Positions 19,129-30,194 of a stretch of 64,000 bases of DNA are shown here, piece after piece. Origin of the DNA: Leptospira haakeii (GTDB lineage Bacteria; Spirochaetota; Leptospiria; Leptospirales; Leptospiraceae); contig NZ_NPEG01000002.1 in NCBI RefSeq assembly GCF_002812045.1, forward strand, positions 186,001-250,000. The letters run 5' to 3'. The notes under the pieces are model-generated. The model made no database searches. It was given only the letters and a program-made list of their open reading frames with translations, and was not told where the DNA came from. Numbering within the stretch: position 1 is the first letter of the stretch; each line of letters begins with the position of its first letter. A program made the translations under genes and the position numbers.

Positions 19129-21483
19129 CTAGTTATTCTTCCTTTCCGAATATACTTTATCCTTAATGATCCTTACCCAATCCTTTACGGATTTTTGAGA
19201 ATGCTCATAACCTATCTCATATAATCTTTTGTATTCGTCCCAATCGAATGTAGAAAAATCTCTCACTGGTAATTCGACGAATATATCAGAATTTTCTTTT
19301 GTTTTAAGAAGATTATTTCGACTGGATAATAACATAGATCTCATGAACAACTCACCTATATGAGGGAAGGAATATCTATCTTCCTTTTTCATAAACTGAT
19401 TTCCCAAAAGTTTTAAGGCAGAAGGTCCTTCTCCGGGAAATCTCGACTCGACGAGTAATCCGTATGTTTGATCCTTATTCGGCTGAGAGCCGGCTCCTAA
19501 ATCCACTGAGATCAATACATCGGCACCTTTTCTTCTTACCAATGAACCGGGAAGATTATCCCAAAGTCCACCATCTACATATAAGGCTCCATCAGTATAA
19601 AATGGAGGAAAGATCCCCGGTATAGAGGTACTCGCTCTGATCGCCTTCCAAACTTCTCCTTCTTCAAATACTTTCGGTTTTGAATTTGTAAGATCACATG
19701 CCACAGCCAAAAAAGGGATCAATAGAGTTTCTATTTTTCTATTCCCGAAAAATTCTTTGATGGCCCTAGAATATCTAGCACCTCTTAAGATGGAGACAAA
19801 CGGAAGAGTATAATCTCTTGTAAGTTTCGCTTCTATCCAAACTTCTTTAATAAGTCTAAGAGATTCGTCGAATCCGTAACCCATCGCAAATAATCCGGCC
19901 ATGATAGATCCCGAACTAGTTCCTCCGATCAAATCGATCGGTATACCGGCCTCTGTTAAAGATCTGAGCAATCCTAAATGTGCAAAACCTTTTGCACCTC
20001 CACCCGATAGGGCAATTCCGACGGACCTACTTTCCAATCTTCTTGCGATCCGATCGAATTCCCCCGCTCTGCCCTTTCTCAAGATGAGCTTTTGGCCCGG
20101 CAATTCATGTAGAGTATTTTCTAATTCTTCCCAACGATTATAAGAATCCTGCAAATAAATTACGGATTCTTTTGTGGTTTCGCCCAGACTTTCTCCCTGG
20201 ATCAAATTCCAAGAATAAGAATTTTTTAATATTGGCCTTCCTGTTTCGGCAAGAAGAAGGATACGGTCCGCCTGCCTAAGACTCGCCTCAGTCCAGAGAG
20301 GATCTCCGGACGGTCCCACCTCGAATACTACGTTATCGTATTCCTTCTCTAAACCCCCGAACCAAGATAGAATATCCGGGATCCCGAATCTCATTCCATT
20401 TTTTTGATGGATCTTTTTATCTTTTAAGAACTTAGAAAGTTTTTCCTCGTTTACGGGAAATGCGGAACCGAATGATTTTAAGGATTTGGAAAGTTCGTTT
20501 GAAAAATTTCTGAGAGGAAAACCTTCTGTGACAGGAACCAATGCAATCGTGTGAACTTTTCTGCCAAAGCGAGAAGATTCTCTATTTTTCTGCCCCAATC
20601 TTCTGGCGATTGTTTCAGTAACATGGAATAATGCTTCAGGGGATTCTGAGATAAATTTCCTAAACCCATTTCTGGAAATTTGGATCACCTGAGAAGAACG
20701 GACTGCATAAACGGAGGCGGAACGAGGCTCTCCAGTGAGCAGAGACATCTCGCCAATAATATCCCCCTTAGCAAATTCTCCTTCTCCCGTAATATTCCCT
20801 TGCTCGTCGGAAACACTGTATCTAAATCTTCCGGACAATATTACAAAAAGTGAATTTCCAGGTTCCCCTTGGAGCATAAGCCTTTCTCCGCCGGGAACAT
20901 ATAACCACCTCAAATAAGGAGTCAATTCTCCTATCTTTTTGCGATCTATATGAAATAATAATTCAAGATTGGAAATGAATCCTAAAAGTTCCTTATGACT
21001 AGGTTCATAAGATGCCATCCTGAAAAATCTTTTGGTCTCTAGTCTTTCCTTCCAACGTTTAGAAGTTTCCGGATTTTCGGTTTCCCATTTATGCCAACTC
21101 TTAGCGCTGATCCTTAAAAGTTTAGAGTCCGTTTCCGTCCTTACTCCGAACTTCCCTTCTTTCCAATGAAAGAATCCGGCTTCTCCAAAATGAGAGCCAG
21201 GCCCGAGGCTTCGGATCATCAACTCTTCTCCGGAAGAAGCCTTAGTGAATTCTTCACATTTTCCTTCTAAAAGAAAATAGAACCAGGAGGAAGATTTTTC
21301 GGAAGCAATTAGAACTGTGCCAGAGCTTACGGATTTATATTCAAAATATCCCGCAAAAGAGGAGGTTTCTTCAGGATCCCAGTCCCGGAACAATTCTTGG
21401 TTGGATGAAAATATATATCCGAATCGACTATTCTTCCCTTCCTGTTTACTTTTTGTTCCGACTTTTTTCTTTTTTTCTCTCAC
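19129..21483 (-). CDS. Patatin-like phospholipase with two cyclic-nucleotide-binding domains
   Basis: 784 residues, resembling neuropathy-target-esterase-type proteins. Two cNMP-binding folds come first (about 25-130 and 175-300; the second has GEFAKGDIIGEMSLLTGEPRSASV). A degenerate ATPase-like linker follows, and then a patatin hydrolase domain. The catalytic elements are intact: the oxyanion loop GGGAKGFAHLG near 494, the nucleophile motif GGTSSGS near 520 and the DGG-type motif YVDGGLWDN near 635, together a Ser-Asp dyad. Expected role: lysophospholipase/phospholipase A controlled by a cyclic nucleotide. There is no signal peptide. The start is GTG at 21483, without a clear ribosome site. 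It is separated from the flagellar block by a terminator. Confidence 0.88.
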   Translation of the reverse strand: MREKKKKVGTKSKQEGKNSRFGYIFSSNQELFRDWDPEETSSFAGYFEYKSVSSGTVLIASEKSSSWFYFLLEGKCEEFTKASSGEELMIRSLGPGSHFGEAGFFHWKEGKFGVRTETDSKLLRISAKSWHKWETENPETSKRWKERLETKRFFRMASYEPSHKELLGFISNLELLFHIDRKKIGELTPYLRWLYVPGGERLMLQGEPGNSLFVILSGRFRYSVSDEQGNITGEGEFAKGDIIGEMSLLTGEPRSASVYAVRSSQVIQISRNGFRKFISESPEALFHVTETIARRLGQKNRESSRFGRKVHTIALVPVTEGFPLRNFSNELSKSLKSFGSAFPVNEEKLSKFLKDKKIHQKNGMRFGIPDILSWFGGLEKEYDNVVFEVGPSGDPLWTEASLRQADRILLLAETGRPILKNSYSWNLIQGESLGETTKESVIYLQDSYNRWEELENTLHELPGQKLILRKGRAGEFDRIARRLESRSVGIALSGGGAKGFAHLGLLRSLTEAGIPIDLIGGTSSGSIMAGLFAMGYGFDESLRLIKEVWIEAKLTRDYTLPFVSILRGARYSRAIKEFFGNRKIETLLIPFLAVACDLTNSKPKVFEEGEVWKAIRASTSIPGIFPPFYTDGALYVDGGLWDNLPGSLVRRKGADVLISVDLGAGSQPNKDQTYGLLVESRFPGEGPSALKLLGNQFMKKEDRYSFPHIGELFMRSMLLSSRNNLLKTKENSDIFVELPVRDFSTFDWDEYKRLYEIGYEHSQKSVKDWVRIIKDKVYSERKNN

Positions 21484-21574
21484 TGCGTTATTCTCTGGTA
21501 TAAGCTAAAAAACAAACTAAGTAGAAGAAATAGATACTGCAATCGGAAATATATACTTGTGCGACCCACAAAAG

Positions 21575-21606
21575 AAAAACGCCCGAAGGATGGAATTCCC
21601 GCGGGC
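21575..21606 (-). terminator. Probable terminator of the fliK-flgD-flgE operon
   Basis: On the minus strand GCCCG pairs with CGGGC across a GC-rich loop (21581-21606), followed by GTTTTTCTTTT. It lies about 35 bases past the flgE stop. Confidence 0.65.
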
Positions 21607-21640
21607 GCAAACAAAATGAATAGGAGATCTAAGTTAACGA

Positions 21641-23035
21641 TTAACGTTTCAGACCCAGGACTTCCTGCAACATTTGGTCTGTGGTAGTGATCGTTCTGGA
21701 GTTCGCTTGGAAACCTCTTTGTGTAACGATCATATCAGTAAACTGATCAGAAAGATCCACATTCGACATTTCTAATAGACCAGCGTTGATCTTTCCTCTA
21801 CCTGCGATACCCGCCTCTCCGATCAAAGGTTCACCTGAGTTATTGGAGAATGCGAACATTGTATCCCCCGCCTTATCCAAACCGGCCGGGTTATTAAAAA
21901 CTGCAGTTGCAATTCTTGCTAAAGGTTGTTTGATACCGTTAGAATAAACACCCGTAACAGTTCCGGAATTATCAATAGAGAAGGACTCCAGATATCCCAT
22001 AGTATATCCGTCTTGTTTTACTGCTTTAGTAGTAAAGTCGGAAGAGAATTGAGTAATCCCATCAACCATTCCTGCCTCGCCTAAAGCCAGATCAAAACTT
22101 TGAACTTGTGGATTTCCAGGAAGTTTGAAAGAAACTTTTGCACTCAACTTCCCTGTGTTCATCACATCTGTTCCGTCAGAAACATAAACGATCTTTCCGT
22201 CAGGAGTGAATCCAAACTCAAGCTCAGTCAACCCTGGCATTTGAGTGTTTTGTCCACCTGTTGCGGCAACATCCACCGAAAGTTGAGTTGCATCAGTTAA
22301 GGATGTTCTTGCTTTCCAGGTATTTTCGCGGACCTTATAGAATTCCATTTTGAATTCTCTCTCAGCACCTTGGTCATCAAAAACTTTGATAGTAGTTACA
22401 TGTCCCCTTCTCGCTTTAGGATCCGGATCGTTGATCATAGAAGTGATCTCTTCCTGGGTCGCATCAGGCGGAACCGCTTGCACAGAAGAATTCAAGTTGG
22501 ATCTAAAATCCACTTTGGAAGTAGCTCTTGCAGGCTCTTTAGAATATACTGGAATTACGATATCTTCAATAGAAGCGGAAGAGTTGATATACTTATTTCC
22601 TTTTTCATCGAGGCGGGAATTCCAACCTTGCACTTTTAAACCGTTCGCAGGGTTTACATAATAACCATTCTTATCCAAGTTAAACGCACCGGCTCTCGTA
22701 TAGAATTGTTTGTCCCCATCTTTAACGATAAAGAAACCTTCTCCGGAAATCGCAACGTCGGTATTCTTACCGGTGGTTTGTAAAGCACCTTGGGTCATGA
22801 TCTTATCGATCGCTGCGATCAACGCACCAAGACCGACTTGTTGAGGGTTGACCCCTCCGATGTTTTCCTTAGGCTCAGAAGCTCCTCTTAACTCTTGGGA
22901 GATCATATCTTGGAAAGTAACACGTTCCGTTTTAAAACCGTGAGTGTTCACGTTGGAAATATTGTTACCGATTACGTCCATCCTCACTTGGTGGTTTTTT
23001 AAACCGGAAACTCCTGAATAAAGAGATCTCATCAT
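21641..23035 (-). CDS. flgE: Flagellar hook protein FlgE
   Basis: 464 residues; forms the curved hook that joins the periplasmic flagellar motor to the filament. The N-terminal [13 protein letters not shown] and [12 protein letters not shown] are the rod/hook family signature, and the C-terminus ([20 protein letters not shown], then [15 protein letters not shown]) is the matching D0 helix. The protein has no Cys at all. By count it carries Lys145, Lys148, Lys166 and Ser179, the residues I recall as forming lysinoalanine cross-links in Leptospira hooks, where Ser replaces the Cys of other spirochaetes. It follows flgD by 30 bp. Two Met codons open the frame; either may be used. Confidence 0.97.
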   Translation of the reverse strand: MMRSLYSGVSGLKNHQVRMDVIGNNISNVNTHGFKTERVTFQDMISQELRGASEPKENIGGVNPQQVGLGALIAAIDKIMTQGALQTTGKNTDVAISGEGFFIVKDGDKQFYTRAGAFNLDKNGYYVNPANGLKVQGWNSRLDEKGNKYINSSASIEDIVIPVYSKEPARATSKVDFRSNLNSSVQAVPPDATQEEITSMINDPDPKARRGHVTTIKVFDDQGAEREFKMEFYKVRENTWKARTSLTDATQLSVDVAATGGQNTQMPGLTELEFGFTPDGKIVYVSDGTDVMNTGKLSAKVSFKLPGNPQVQSFDLALGEAGMVDGITQFSSDFTTKAVKQDGYTMGYLESFSIDNSGTVTGVYSNGIKQPLARIATAVFNNPAGLDKAGDTMFAFSNNSGEPLIGEAGIAGRGKINAGLLEMSNVDLSDQFTDMIVTQRGFQANSRTITTTDQMLQEVLGLKR

Positions 23036-23065
23036 GGCGCTTATACCTCGAAATTTTCTATTTAA

Positions 23066-23791
23066 TTAATAATTGCTATCGTTCGGTTTTCCCGGAAAAC
23101 TCCAGCCTGGAGCTCCGGAACTTGTTTCTTCAAAACCGGAATCATTCTGATTTTGTGATGTTTCCGGAAATTGTTGTGCTTGCATTGTTTGAGAAGGTTG
23201 AGCAGTAGGAGCTCCAACCGGAGCATTTAGAGAAGATCCTGCTCCATTAGATCCCGCAGATTTTGGAGCTGGTGCTCCAGCTTGTCCTTCTTGTTGGTTG
23301 ATGATTGCAGGGTCAGTAATCAAAGTGATTGCATCGATTTCTACGGTTCTACCGTTTACTCTTACGAAAGATTTACCTTCCCCGTCGAAAAATAATGCAC
23401 CTGCAGTTCCTACCACATTCTCACCGGTCACAAAATCAGGGCCGGATACAATCTTACCTACAAGAGAGAAACTTTGGCGATTGGTCATTTTGCCGATCCC
23501 TTGGGAGATATTATTCATCTGCTCTAAGGAAGAGAATTGCGCCATCTGTGCGATAAAGTCTTGGTCCTTAACAGGATTAGTTGGATCTTGAGAAGAAAGT
23601 TGAGTGATCAACAGTTTTAAAAAATCATCTTTTCCTAATGCTTTTGCAGTGGAACGGATCTCGATACCTTGGAGTCCGCTTTTTTCTTCCTTCTCCAATT
23701 TATCAAAATGCTTCCTTAAATCGTAACTTCTGTCTCCTTCGAGATAACGGCTACGTGTAGCTTCATTAGAAACTGCGTTTGCTTCAGGCAT
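23066..23791 (-). CDS. flgD: Flagellar hook assembly scaffold FlgD
   Basis: 241 residues. The FlgD hallmark is clear: [19 protein letters not shown], then [21 protein letters not shown] (about residues 52-92), followed by the small beta domain ([30 protein letters not shown]). FlgD caps the growing hook and is needed for FlgE polymerisation. The C-terminal 70 residues are a low-complexity Gln/Ser/Gly/Pro tail. It sits between fliK (10 bp upstream) and flgE in one operon. Confidence 0.95.
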   Translation of the reverse strand: MPEANAVSNEATRSRYLEGDRSYDLRKHFDKLEKEEKSGLQGIEIRSTAKALGKDDFLKLLITQLSSQDPTNPVKDQDFIAQMAQFSSLEQMNNISQGIGKMTNRQSFSLVGKIVSGPDFVTGENVVGTAGALFFDGEGKSFVRVNGRTVEIDAITLITDPAIINQQEGQAGAPAPKSAGSNGAGSSLNAPVGAPTAQPSQTMQAQQFPETSQNQNDSGFEETSSGAPGWSFPGKPNDSNY

Positions 23792-23801
23792 GATCCTCTC
23801 C

Positions 23802-25280
23802 TTAAACCAAAATGTTTAAGCGTTTATCAGTATTCTTTTCGGCGAATTCTGAATTTTCTATAGAGTCCATTTCTGAAACTTCTTCTAAATCGGAAAAATT
23901 AGAAAAACCGGAAGCCTCAAATCCAAAACCTTCTTGGTCAAAGAACCTCGAAGAATCTTGTCCATCCCAACTCATGCGCAATGAATCCTCTGACTCCACT
24001 ATTAAGGATTGAAGATCTAATCCTTGCTCTTTAAAATCTTTGCGAAGTTGTTCCAGATCACCTGCGAATAATTTTCTCACCTGATCTGATTCTACTAAAA
24101 TTTTACCTTGGACCTTATCGTCCTCTACAGTAATACGTAAGGAAACTCTTCCGAGCTCTCTCGGGTTCAACCTAAGAGTAGCTTCCGATCTTCCATTCTC
24201 GACAATATTCAATTTTGCTGATTGAACCAATCTCTGGAAATTTTCCTTCATCTGAGAGCGATCCATAGAAGAGCCAGAATTTGTTTTAGACGTTTTAGAA
24301 TTTTGTCCCGAAATTTCCTGGTTCTTCTCCGCTACGCCAAGGCCGGCTTTTAAAAGGGTAAACGTAGTTTCGTTTCCATTTCTTTGGGAGAAATCTTGGT
24401 TCCCGGAACCTTTACCGGAAGTATCAGATTTAGAAGTTTCTTCTACCTGAGCCGCTTTAGCTGCTTGGTTTTTGGAAACCATAGAAAGAGTTTCTTGTTT
24501 TTTCTCTCTAGTGATCTTCCAGTTCTCCGATTCAGGAATGAAATTCTCTTTATGAGAATCTTTTAATACGGTTAGGATTTTTTCTTCATTTGCCGGTTTG
24601 GAAAATTTGCGGACTTCTTCCAAATTTTTTAAACCTTCATCCAGACTTTCCTTCTCTGGCGTTTTTTTGGTTTCTTTAATAGAACGTTTTTCTTCCGGCT
24701 GATTTGATTTTAGAACGGAAACATTTCCTGATTCTTCTTTTTGTTCAGCCTTAGGGGCTTCTTCTTTGGAATGTTTTTGGACTTTTTTGAGTGATACGGA
24801 CTCTTCTTGATTTGCGGCACTCGCGATATCTTTTTCTTTTTTAGCCTCGAGCCCCGCCAAGAACACGCTCATCTGAGTGACAAAAGGAGAATCTAATTCT
24901 TCTGATTCGAATTCAGCATCTATCTCTTCCTCCGACTCAGAATCTGCTTCTCCTAGTTCCGCCTTTTGGACCTTCTTCTCGGAAAGACGAACTAATTTTT
25001 CATTCTCTTCTTCGGAATCCGTTTCTTCTACTTCTTCCTCTTCGGATCTTACAAATAATTCAGGCTCTTTTGAATCTTCAAGCTCGGAAGGTCTTTCTTC
25101 TTTGATCTCCGACTTCTGCCCTTCTTCCAAAACTTTTTGGGAGCGGAGTTGAATGGACTTCATCAAATCCATAAAACTTGCAGAAGGGGCAGAAGTTTTT
25201 TCGGAAACGTTAGATACCTTTGGCTCCGCCGATAACGAATATCCTTCTTCTCTGCCTGGTCCTTCCGTTCTGATCTGCAT
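23802..25280 (-). CDS. fliK: Flagellar hook-length control protein FliK
   Basis: 492 residues. The N-terminal 330 are disordered and highly charged, with long Glu/Lys/Ser runs such as [16 protein letters not shown], as expected for the ruler part. The C-terminal FliK domain (about 345-430) carries [33 protein letters not shown] and [11 protein letters not shown]. FliK measures hook length and triggers the export switch. The ATG at 25280 has AAGGGG six bases upstream. It heads the fliK-flgD-flgE operon; the 124-bp region before it contains a CGTAT-CTA-ATACG inverted repeat (25369-25381) of unknown meaning. Confidence 0.9.
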   Translation of the reverse strand: MQIRTEGPGREEGYSLSAEPKVSNVSEKTSAPSASFMDLMKSIQLRSQKVLEEGQKSEIKEERPSELEDSKEPELFVRSEEEEVEETDSEEENEKLVRLSEKKVQKAELGEADSESEEEIDAEFESEELDSPFVTQMSVFLAGLEAKKEKDIASAANQEESVSLKKVQKHSKEEAPKAEQKEESGNVSVLKSNQPEEKRSIKETKKTPEKESLDEGLKNLEEVRKFSKPANEEKILTVLKDSHKENFIPESENWKITREKKQETLSMVSKNQAAKAAQVEETSKSDTSGKGSGNQDFSQRNGNETTFTLLKAGLGVAEKNQEISGQNSKTSKTNSGSSMDRSQMKENFQRLVQSAKLNIVENGRSEATLRLNPRELGRVSLRITVEDDKVQGKILVESDQVRKLFAGDLEQLRKDFKEQGLDLQSLIVESEDSLRMSWDGQDSSRFFDQEGFGFEASGFSNFSDLEEVSEMDSIENSEFAEKNTDKRLNILV

Positions 25281-25404
25281 AGTTTGCCCCTTGCAGTATA
25301 AGGATCGAAAGATCTACAGATTCCTTGATATAATTATAAGATTATCTTCTTCCTTTATTTGATTATGTCGTATTAGATACGTCCCTTGCGAAGAATTACT
25401 GATC

Positions 25405-25602
25405 TCAATTATAACCAGCGAGCTCTTCTAAGATCCAAGCATGGGCATCTTGAACGGTTTTATATAAGTCCTCCAACTTATGAAGGTCCATTTTCAGGGA
25501 GCCATTCTCAAAGTGCAGATGCACATGCCCGCAATTTGCACATAGATCCACAATGAAATAGTTCCGTTCTGAGATCCGTATCGGGCGGCAATATTCTTCC
25601 AT
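25405..25602 (-). CDS. Small conserved-looking hypothetical protein
   Basis: 65 residues from the ATG at 25602, which has GAGGA five bases upstream. The frame stays open upstream to 25773, but that extension runs through a GC-rich repeat and is unlikely to be coding. The protein has a DLCANCGHVHLHFENGS segment: one CxxC plus nearby His residues, which could bind a metal. A helical C-terminus follows. No family is recognised. It lies 124 bp upstream of fliK in the same direction and could be transcribed with it. Confidence 0.6.
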   Translation of the reverse strand: MEEYCRPIRISERNYFIVDLCANCGHVHLHFENGSLKMDLHKLEDLYKTVQDAHAWILEELAGYN

Positions 25603-25716
25603 AGATGTCCTCTTTCCTCTCAGCGTCGTTTTTGGTTGCAAATTGTCAAATTGATTTTGAGACTCATTATTGACAATTCGAACTCTTTCGGTTAAACTAG
25701 CAAAATAATGGATTTG

Positions 25717-25826
25717 GGCGACCCGCTCGCTTTGCTCGGTCGCGCTGCTTCGATTTCGCGCATTCGCGCTCATCCGGGCTTTGCCCGGACTAAAGATCTA
25801 CGCATCGCTGTCGCAGTTACTGAGTG
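25717..25826. repeat. GC-rich intergenic patch of short inverted repeats
   Basis: Part of a roughly 370-bp gene-free gap (25603-25974). It holds a row of hairpin-forming sequences much richer in GC than the surroundings. TCCGGGC-TTT-GCCCGGA (25772-25788) is perfect, and GCGACC pairs with GGTCGC across the stretch 25718-25742. It looks like a dispersed structured repeat rather than a gene. The rest of the gap, to 25974, is ordinary AT-rich DNA that presumably carries the promoter of the next lipoprotein. Confidence 0.5.
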
Positions 25827-25974
25827 AAAACAAACAGCGATTCCAAATCGAATATCCCATTCGTATGAAACAAACGAAAAGTCCATTACAGATTCATGAA
25901 AAGAAAAGATTATAATAAAAACATCTTGCCCTTGAAAGATGAGCGACTAACGTTAAACTTACATTTCGATAAAT

Positions 25975-26394
25975 ATGATCAGCCAAAAGAAATTTTATAT
26001 TAAAGCCATAATCTTTTTATCCATGCTATTCTTTGTAAATGGTTGTGAATGCAGGTGGCCTTGCGGCCCGGCGACAGACCCACTTACACGATTGCTTGTA
26101 GCAAGCCTTTTCCCACCATCACCCCCTTTCTCCGGATCATGTACATTACAGAACGATTGTATAGATTTCCGCGGCGCGATGTTCGAATCGGTCCATGCGA
26201 ATATATGTAATTCTCAGGGCGGAACTTACAAATCCAATATTCAGTGTGACCTAACCGGGAAATCGGCTGAGTGCTCTTTATTAAAAGAGACTACTCTTTT
26301 TAGATTAAAATATTATTATAATAATTCTTGGGACGGGAATTCCTCATTAGACCATTGTGAGAATAAATTAAAAGGGGTTTATTCTAATATATGA
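25975..26394 (+). CDS. Cys-rich lipoprotein, first of a tandem related pair
   Basis: 139 residues. The signal peptide ends in the lipobox FFVNGC. The mature part is Cys-rich (SGSCTLQNDCIDF, HANICNSQGG, IQCDLTG, AECSLL, DHCENKL). The Cys order and several flanking residues match the next gene, so the two look like diverged duplicates. Its stop overlaps the start of the next gene (ATGA), so they are translated together. Likely exported and disulphide-bonded; function unknown. Confidence 0.65.
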   Translation: MISQKKFYIKAIIFLSMLFFVNGCECRWPCGPATDPLTRLLVASLFPPSPPFSGSCTLQNDCIDFRGAMFESVHANICNSQGGTYKSNIQCDLTGKSAECSLLKETTLFRLKYYYNNSWDGNSSLDHCENKLKGVYSNI

Positions 26395-26795
26395 AATCGA
26401 AATTCCTTTCTAAACTTTTTTTACCTTTTGGAATCACTCTGATAATCGGAACCTATTTATCCGCTCCCTTTCCAAACGATTCTCCGGGATGTTGCTCTGT
26501 TGAAGTTAATCCTATTATAGATTTTATGCCGAACGCTACTTACTGCGATACGCCAGATTCATCCAGTTGTAATGAATTTTCTATCAATGGTTCGTATTCA
26601 GGCTCTATAAAAAAACTTTGTCCTATCTATTTTCCGAATTCCACAAACGTAGATGTTTGTCCGCAAACAAGAGTCGCGACTTGTCTTGTTAATGGATACT
26701 CAATCAAAAAGATTTATTTAAGTACTGGCTCCACACCTTGGGATATAAGTTCGGCAACGACCGATTGTTCAAACCTAGGTGGAACTCTGCAATAA
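26391..26795 (+). CDS. Cys-rich secreted protein, second of a tandem related pair
   Basis: 134 residues starting at the ATGA overlap with the previous gene. An N-terminal hydrophobic segment (LFLPFGITLIIGTYL) acts as a signal peptide or anchor, but there is no clear lipobox. The mature part has Cys in an order like its neighbour (TYCDTPDSSSCNEF, KKLCPIY, VDVCPQT, ATCLVNG, TTDCSNLGG). Function unknown. It is convergent with carB, 16 bp apart, with no obvious terminator between them. Confidence 0.62.
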   Translation: MKSKFLSKLFLPFGITLIIGTYLSAPFPNDSPGCCSVEVNPIIDFMPNATYCDTPDSSSCNEFSINGSYSGSIKKLCPIYFPNSTNVDVCPQTRVATCLVNGYSIKKIYLSTGSTPWDISSATTDCSNLGGTLQ

Positions 26796-26811
26796 ACCGG
26801 AAATTCAGATC

Positions 26812-29800
26812 TTACTTAGAGTTATGGATCTCTTGTAGAGAACGAATGGTGAAACCTTTATCAGTCATTTCAACCATTCCTTTGATCAAAGCCTTAGCTG
26901 CACTTGCAGTAGTTAAACAAGGGATCTTATAACGGATTGCTGCTTGGCGGATTGCAAAACTATCGTCTCTGGTCACTCTACTAAGCGGAGTATTCAGTAT
27001 AAGATGGATCTTGTTTTCGCGAATATAATCCAATGCAGTAGGGAACTGGTTATCATACACCTTATTGATCTTGGAAGAAAGTATTCCATTCTCAGATAAG
27101 AACTTATGAGTTCCTTCTGTAGCGATCAAAATGAATCCTAAATCAGAAAGATCCTTGATATACTTTAATAGATCCTTTTTGTCCTTATCGTTTACGGAAA
27201 CGAATACAGTACCCTTAGAAGGAAGTTCTTCTCCAGCCATGTACTGAGATTTTAAGAATGCTTCTCCGGCGGTGTCGGCGATTCCCATCACCTCTCCCGT
27301 GGATCTCATTTCCGGCCCGAGGATTGTGTCCACTCCAGGGAATTTATTAAAAGGTAATACTGCTTCCTTCACGTTTACGGTCGGGAATGACATTTCTTTT
27401 GGAAGAGGAAGCTGTTTTAAGGTTTCCCCCATCATGATACGAGTCGCGTATTTTACAACCGGATGGCCAAGAGCTTTTGATACGAAAGGAACCGTTCTGG
27501 AAGCGCGAGGATTTACCTCGATCACATACACTACTTCTTCCTTAACCGCATATTGGATATTGATCAGACCCTTAACTTGTAATTCTAATGCAAGCGCTCT
27601 TGTGGCACTCCTAATATCATCCAATACTTTTTTGGATAAAGATTGTGGAGGAAGAACACATGCAGAATCTCCTGAATGGATACCTGCTTCTTCTATATGC
27701 TCCATGATCCCTGCAATGAATACATCTTTACCATCACAAAGTGCATCCACATCCACTTCTACAGCGTCTTCTAAGAAAGAATCTATGAGCAATGGTCTGT
27801 CTTCTGAAATTTCTTCAGCCTTCTCCATATACTTATCTAGCTCTTTTTCTTCGCTGATGATAAGCATTGCTCTTCCACCCAATACATAACTTGGGCGAAC
27901 AAGCACCGGATAAGTGATATTATTGGCGATCTTTCTAGCTTCTTCCATAGAAGTAGCTATTCCATTTTTAGGAGAAATCAATTTCAGTTTTTCTAATACT
28001 TCTGCAAAACGTTTTCTATCTTCCGCTCTATCAATAGAATCAGGGCTTGTTCCTAAAATTGGAACTCCCCTACTTTCCAGATCTTTTGCAAGTTTCAGAG
28101 GTGTTTGTCCACCGAATTGGATAATCACTCCATCCGGTTTTTCCTTCTTATAGATCTGAATTACGTCCTCTAATGTAAGAGGTTCGAAGTATAATCTGTC
28201 GGAAGTATCGTAGTCGGTAGAAACTGTTTCCGGGTTGGAATTCACCATGATGGATTCCACTCCCAGGTCCTGAAGAGCAAAGGAAGCGTGGCAACAGCAA
28301 TAATCGAACTCGATTCCTTGGCCTATCCTATTCGGTCCGCCGCCCAGAATGATAACTGATTTTTTAGAGGTTACGTTTGTTTCGTCTTCTTCATCGTAGG
28401 AAGAATAAAAATAAGGAGTATAAGCCTCAAATTCTCCTGCACAAGTATCGATCCTCTTGTAGATCGGTTCTATTTTAGAAGATTCTAATATTTCTTCCAG
28501 GTTCTTTTCTTCTTTTTTGAGAATGGAACCTATTTCTGCTTTTTTCTTATCAGGAGTTTGGGAAGAAGAGAGTATCTTTTCTACCTCTGTTTTTTTAGCA
28601 AGATACGCCAACTGTCTATTGGAGAATCCCGCTTTTTTCAGTTTTCCTAATACCGAATTCCCTTTTTGTACAAATTCTTTTTCTAAATTCTGTAGGTCTT
28701 CGAATTGATATAAGAACCAAGGATCTATTTTGGAAAGATTATGGATCTGCTCTACACTATAACCTTCTTCTAATGCTTTTTTAACATAGAAGATCCGTTT
28801 ATCGTTAGGTCTGCGTAAGAATGAATCTATCCTTTCTTTTCTTTGAGGAACAGATAGAGTATGGAATTCGACCAACTCTGCAAAATTCCCGTCTGAACCA
28901 AATCCGAATCGATCGATTTCAAGAGAGCGCATTGCCTTCTGGAAACTTTCCTTGAAAGTTCTTCCGATTGCCATGGCTTCTCCCACGGCTTTCATCTGGA
29001 CACCGAGAGTATCGTCTGTTCCAGGGAACTTCTCAAAAGCAAATCTTGGGATCTTAGTCACCACATAGTCAATAGATGGTTCGAAAGAAGCAGGGGTAAC
29101 TCTTGTAATATCGTTTTTGATCTCATCCAAGGAATATCCAATGGAGAGTAACGCAGCTATTTTTGCGATCGGGAATCCAGTGGCCTTAGAAGCAAGTGCG
29201 GAAGATCTGGAAACACGAGGGTTCATCTCTATCACGATCACATCGCCGTCTTCAGGATTCACTGCGAATTGGATATTAGATCCGCCTGTTTCCACCCCGA
29301 TCTCTCGAATGATACTGATGGACATATCCCTTAAATTTTGGTATTCCTTATCGGAAAGTGTCTGCTGAGGAGCGACTGTGATAGAGTCCCCAGTATGAAC
29401 TCCCATAGGATCTATATTTTCAATAGAACAAATGATTACTACGTTATCCGCGAGGTCTCTCATTACCTCTAACTCGAATTCTTTCCAACCAAGAACGGAT
29501 TGTTCTAATAATACCTGGCTAATTGGAGAAGCTTTGAGGCCCTTACCGACCACTTCGTCGAAAGTTTCTTCGTCATAAGCGATCCCTCCGCCGGTTCCAC
29601 CCAGAGTGAATGCAGGTCTTACGATCAGAGGAAGTCCGATCTGAGCCTTGATCTCTGCCGCTTCTTTCAAATTTGTCACGAGCCCGGAACGAGGAACTTT
29701 GACCCCGATCTTTTCCATTGCTCTTTTGAAAAGTTCTCTATCTTCCGCCTTTTTGATCGCATCAATTTTGGCACCGATGAGCTCTACATTATATTTTTCT

Positions 29801-30123
29801 AATAATCCAGCGTTATGGCAGGCCAATGCAAGGTTTAATGCCGTTTGACCTCCTACAGTAGGTAGGATCGCATCCGGCTTTTCCTTTTCCAAAATTTTTT
29901 GGACGACTGCAACGGTCAGAGGTTCCACATAAGTGGCGTCCGCAAGATCCGGATCAGTCATAATAGTAGCAGGATTGGAATTGAGAAGAATGACTCGAAT
30001 TCCTTTTTCTCGAAGGGCTTTGGCGGCCTGGGTGCCGGAATAGTCGAATTCGCAGGCTTGGCCGATAACGATCGGCCCGGATCCCAGGATCAGAACGGAG
30101 CGGAGATCTTCCCTTTTGGGCAT
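26812..30123 (-). CDS. carB: Carbamoyl-phosphate synthase large subunit
   Basis: 1,103 residues. Makes carbamoyl phosphate from ammonia (delivered by CarA), bicarbonate and two ATP, for pyrimidine and arginine synthesis. Both ATP-grasp halves are present: [20 protein letters not shown] and [12 protein letters not shown] in the first, [20 protein letters not shown] and [10 protein letters not shown] in the second, each with an EMNPR/EVNPR motif. The C-terminal MGS-like allosteric domain ([16 protein letters not shown], then EGTHKFL) is complete. It is the last gene of a minus-strand run after the sulfatase (71 bp gap). carA is not in the window. Confidence 0.97.
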   Translation of the reverse strand: MPKREDLRSVLILGSGPIVIGQACEFDYSGTQAAKALREKGIRVILLNSNPATIMTDPDLADATYVEPLTVAVVQKILEKEKPDAILPTVGGQTALNLALACHNAGLLEKYNVELIGAKIDAIKKAEDRELFKRAMEKIGVKVPRSGLVTNLKEAAEIKAQIGLPLIVRPAFTLGGTGGGIAYDEETFDEVVGKGLKASPISQVLLEQSVLGWKEFELEVMRDLADNVVIICSIENIDPMGVHTGDSITVAPQQTLSDKEYQNLRDMSISIIREIGVETGGSNIQFAVNPEDGDVIVIEMNPRVSRSSALASKATGFPIAKIAALLSIGYSLDEIKNDITRVTPASFEPSIDYVVTKIPRFAFEKFPGTDDTLGVQMKAVGEAMAIGRTFKESFQKAMRSLEIDRFGFGSDGNFAELVEFHTLSVPQRKERIDSFLRRPNDKRIFYVKKALEEGYSVEQIHNLSKIDPWFLYQFEDLQNLEKEFVQKGNSVLGKLKKAGFSNRQLAYLAKKTEVEKILSSSQTPDKKKAEIGSILKKEEKNLEEILESSKIEPIYKRIDTCAGEFEAYTPYFYSSYDEEDETNVTSKKSVIILGGGPNRIGQGIEFDYCCCHASFALQDLGVESIMVNSNPETVSTDYDTSDRLYFEPLTLEDVIQIYKKEKPDGVIIQFGGQTPLKLAKDLESRGVPILGTSPDSIDRAEDRKRFAEVLEKLKLISPKNGIATSMEEARKIANNITYPVLVRPSYVLGGRAMLIISEEKELDKYMEKAEEISEDRPLLIDSFLEDAVEVDVDALCDGKDVFIAGIMEHIEEAGIHSGDSACVLPPQSLSKKVLDDIRSATRALALELQVKGLINIQYAVKEEVVYVIEVNPRASRTVPFVSKALGHPVVKYATRIMMGETLKQLPLPKEMSFPTVNVKEAVLPFNKFPGVDTILGPEMRSTGEVMGIADTAGEAFLKSQYMAGEELPSKGTVFVSVNDKDKKDLLKYIKDLSDLGFILIATEGTHKFLSENGILSSKINKVYDNQFPTALDYIRENKIHLILNTPLSRVTRDDSFAIRQAAIRYKIPCLTTASAAKALIKGMVEMTDKGFTIRSLQEIHNSK

Positions 30124-30194
30124 ATTATTTCCAGGATTTTTATTCTGGTCTGTACTTCAAGTCTTTCCGAACAAGAAAGAAAAAAGCAGTCAGA

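Noticed and set aside
25603..25773. N-terminal extension of the small hypothetical protein at 25405
   Set aside because: The extension runs through the GC-rich inverted repeats, and a strong ribosome site fits the internal ATG at 25602.
26391..26795. Lipoprotein call for the second Cys-rich protein
   Set aside because: The hydrophobic segment is not followed by a Cys at a lipobox position; the first Cys pair comes after a Pro-rich stretch.
27272..27889. Long plus-strand open frames opposite carB (also 29117-29368 and others)
   Set aside because: Shadow frames of a highly conserved, unambiguous carB; they have no ribosome site or recognisable protein features.
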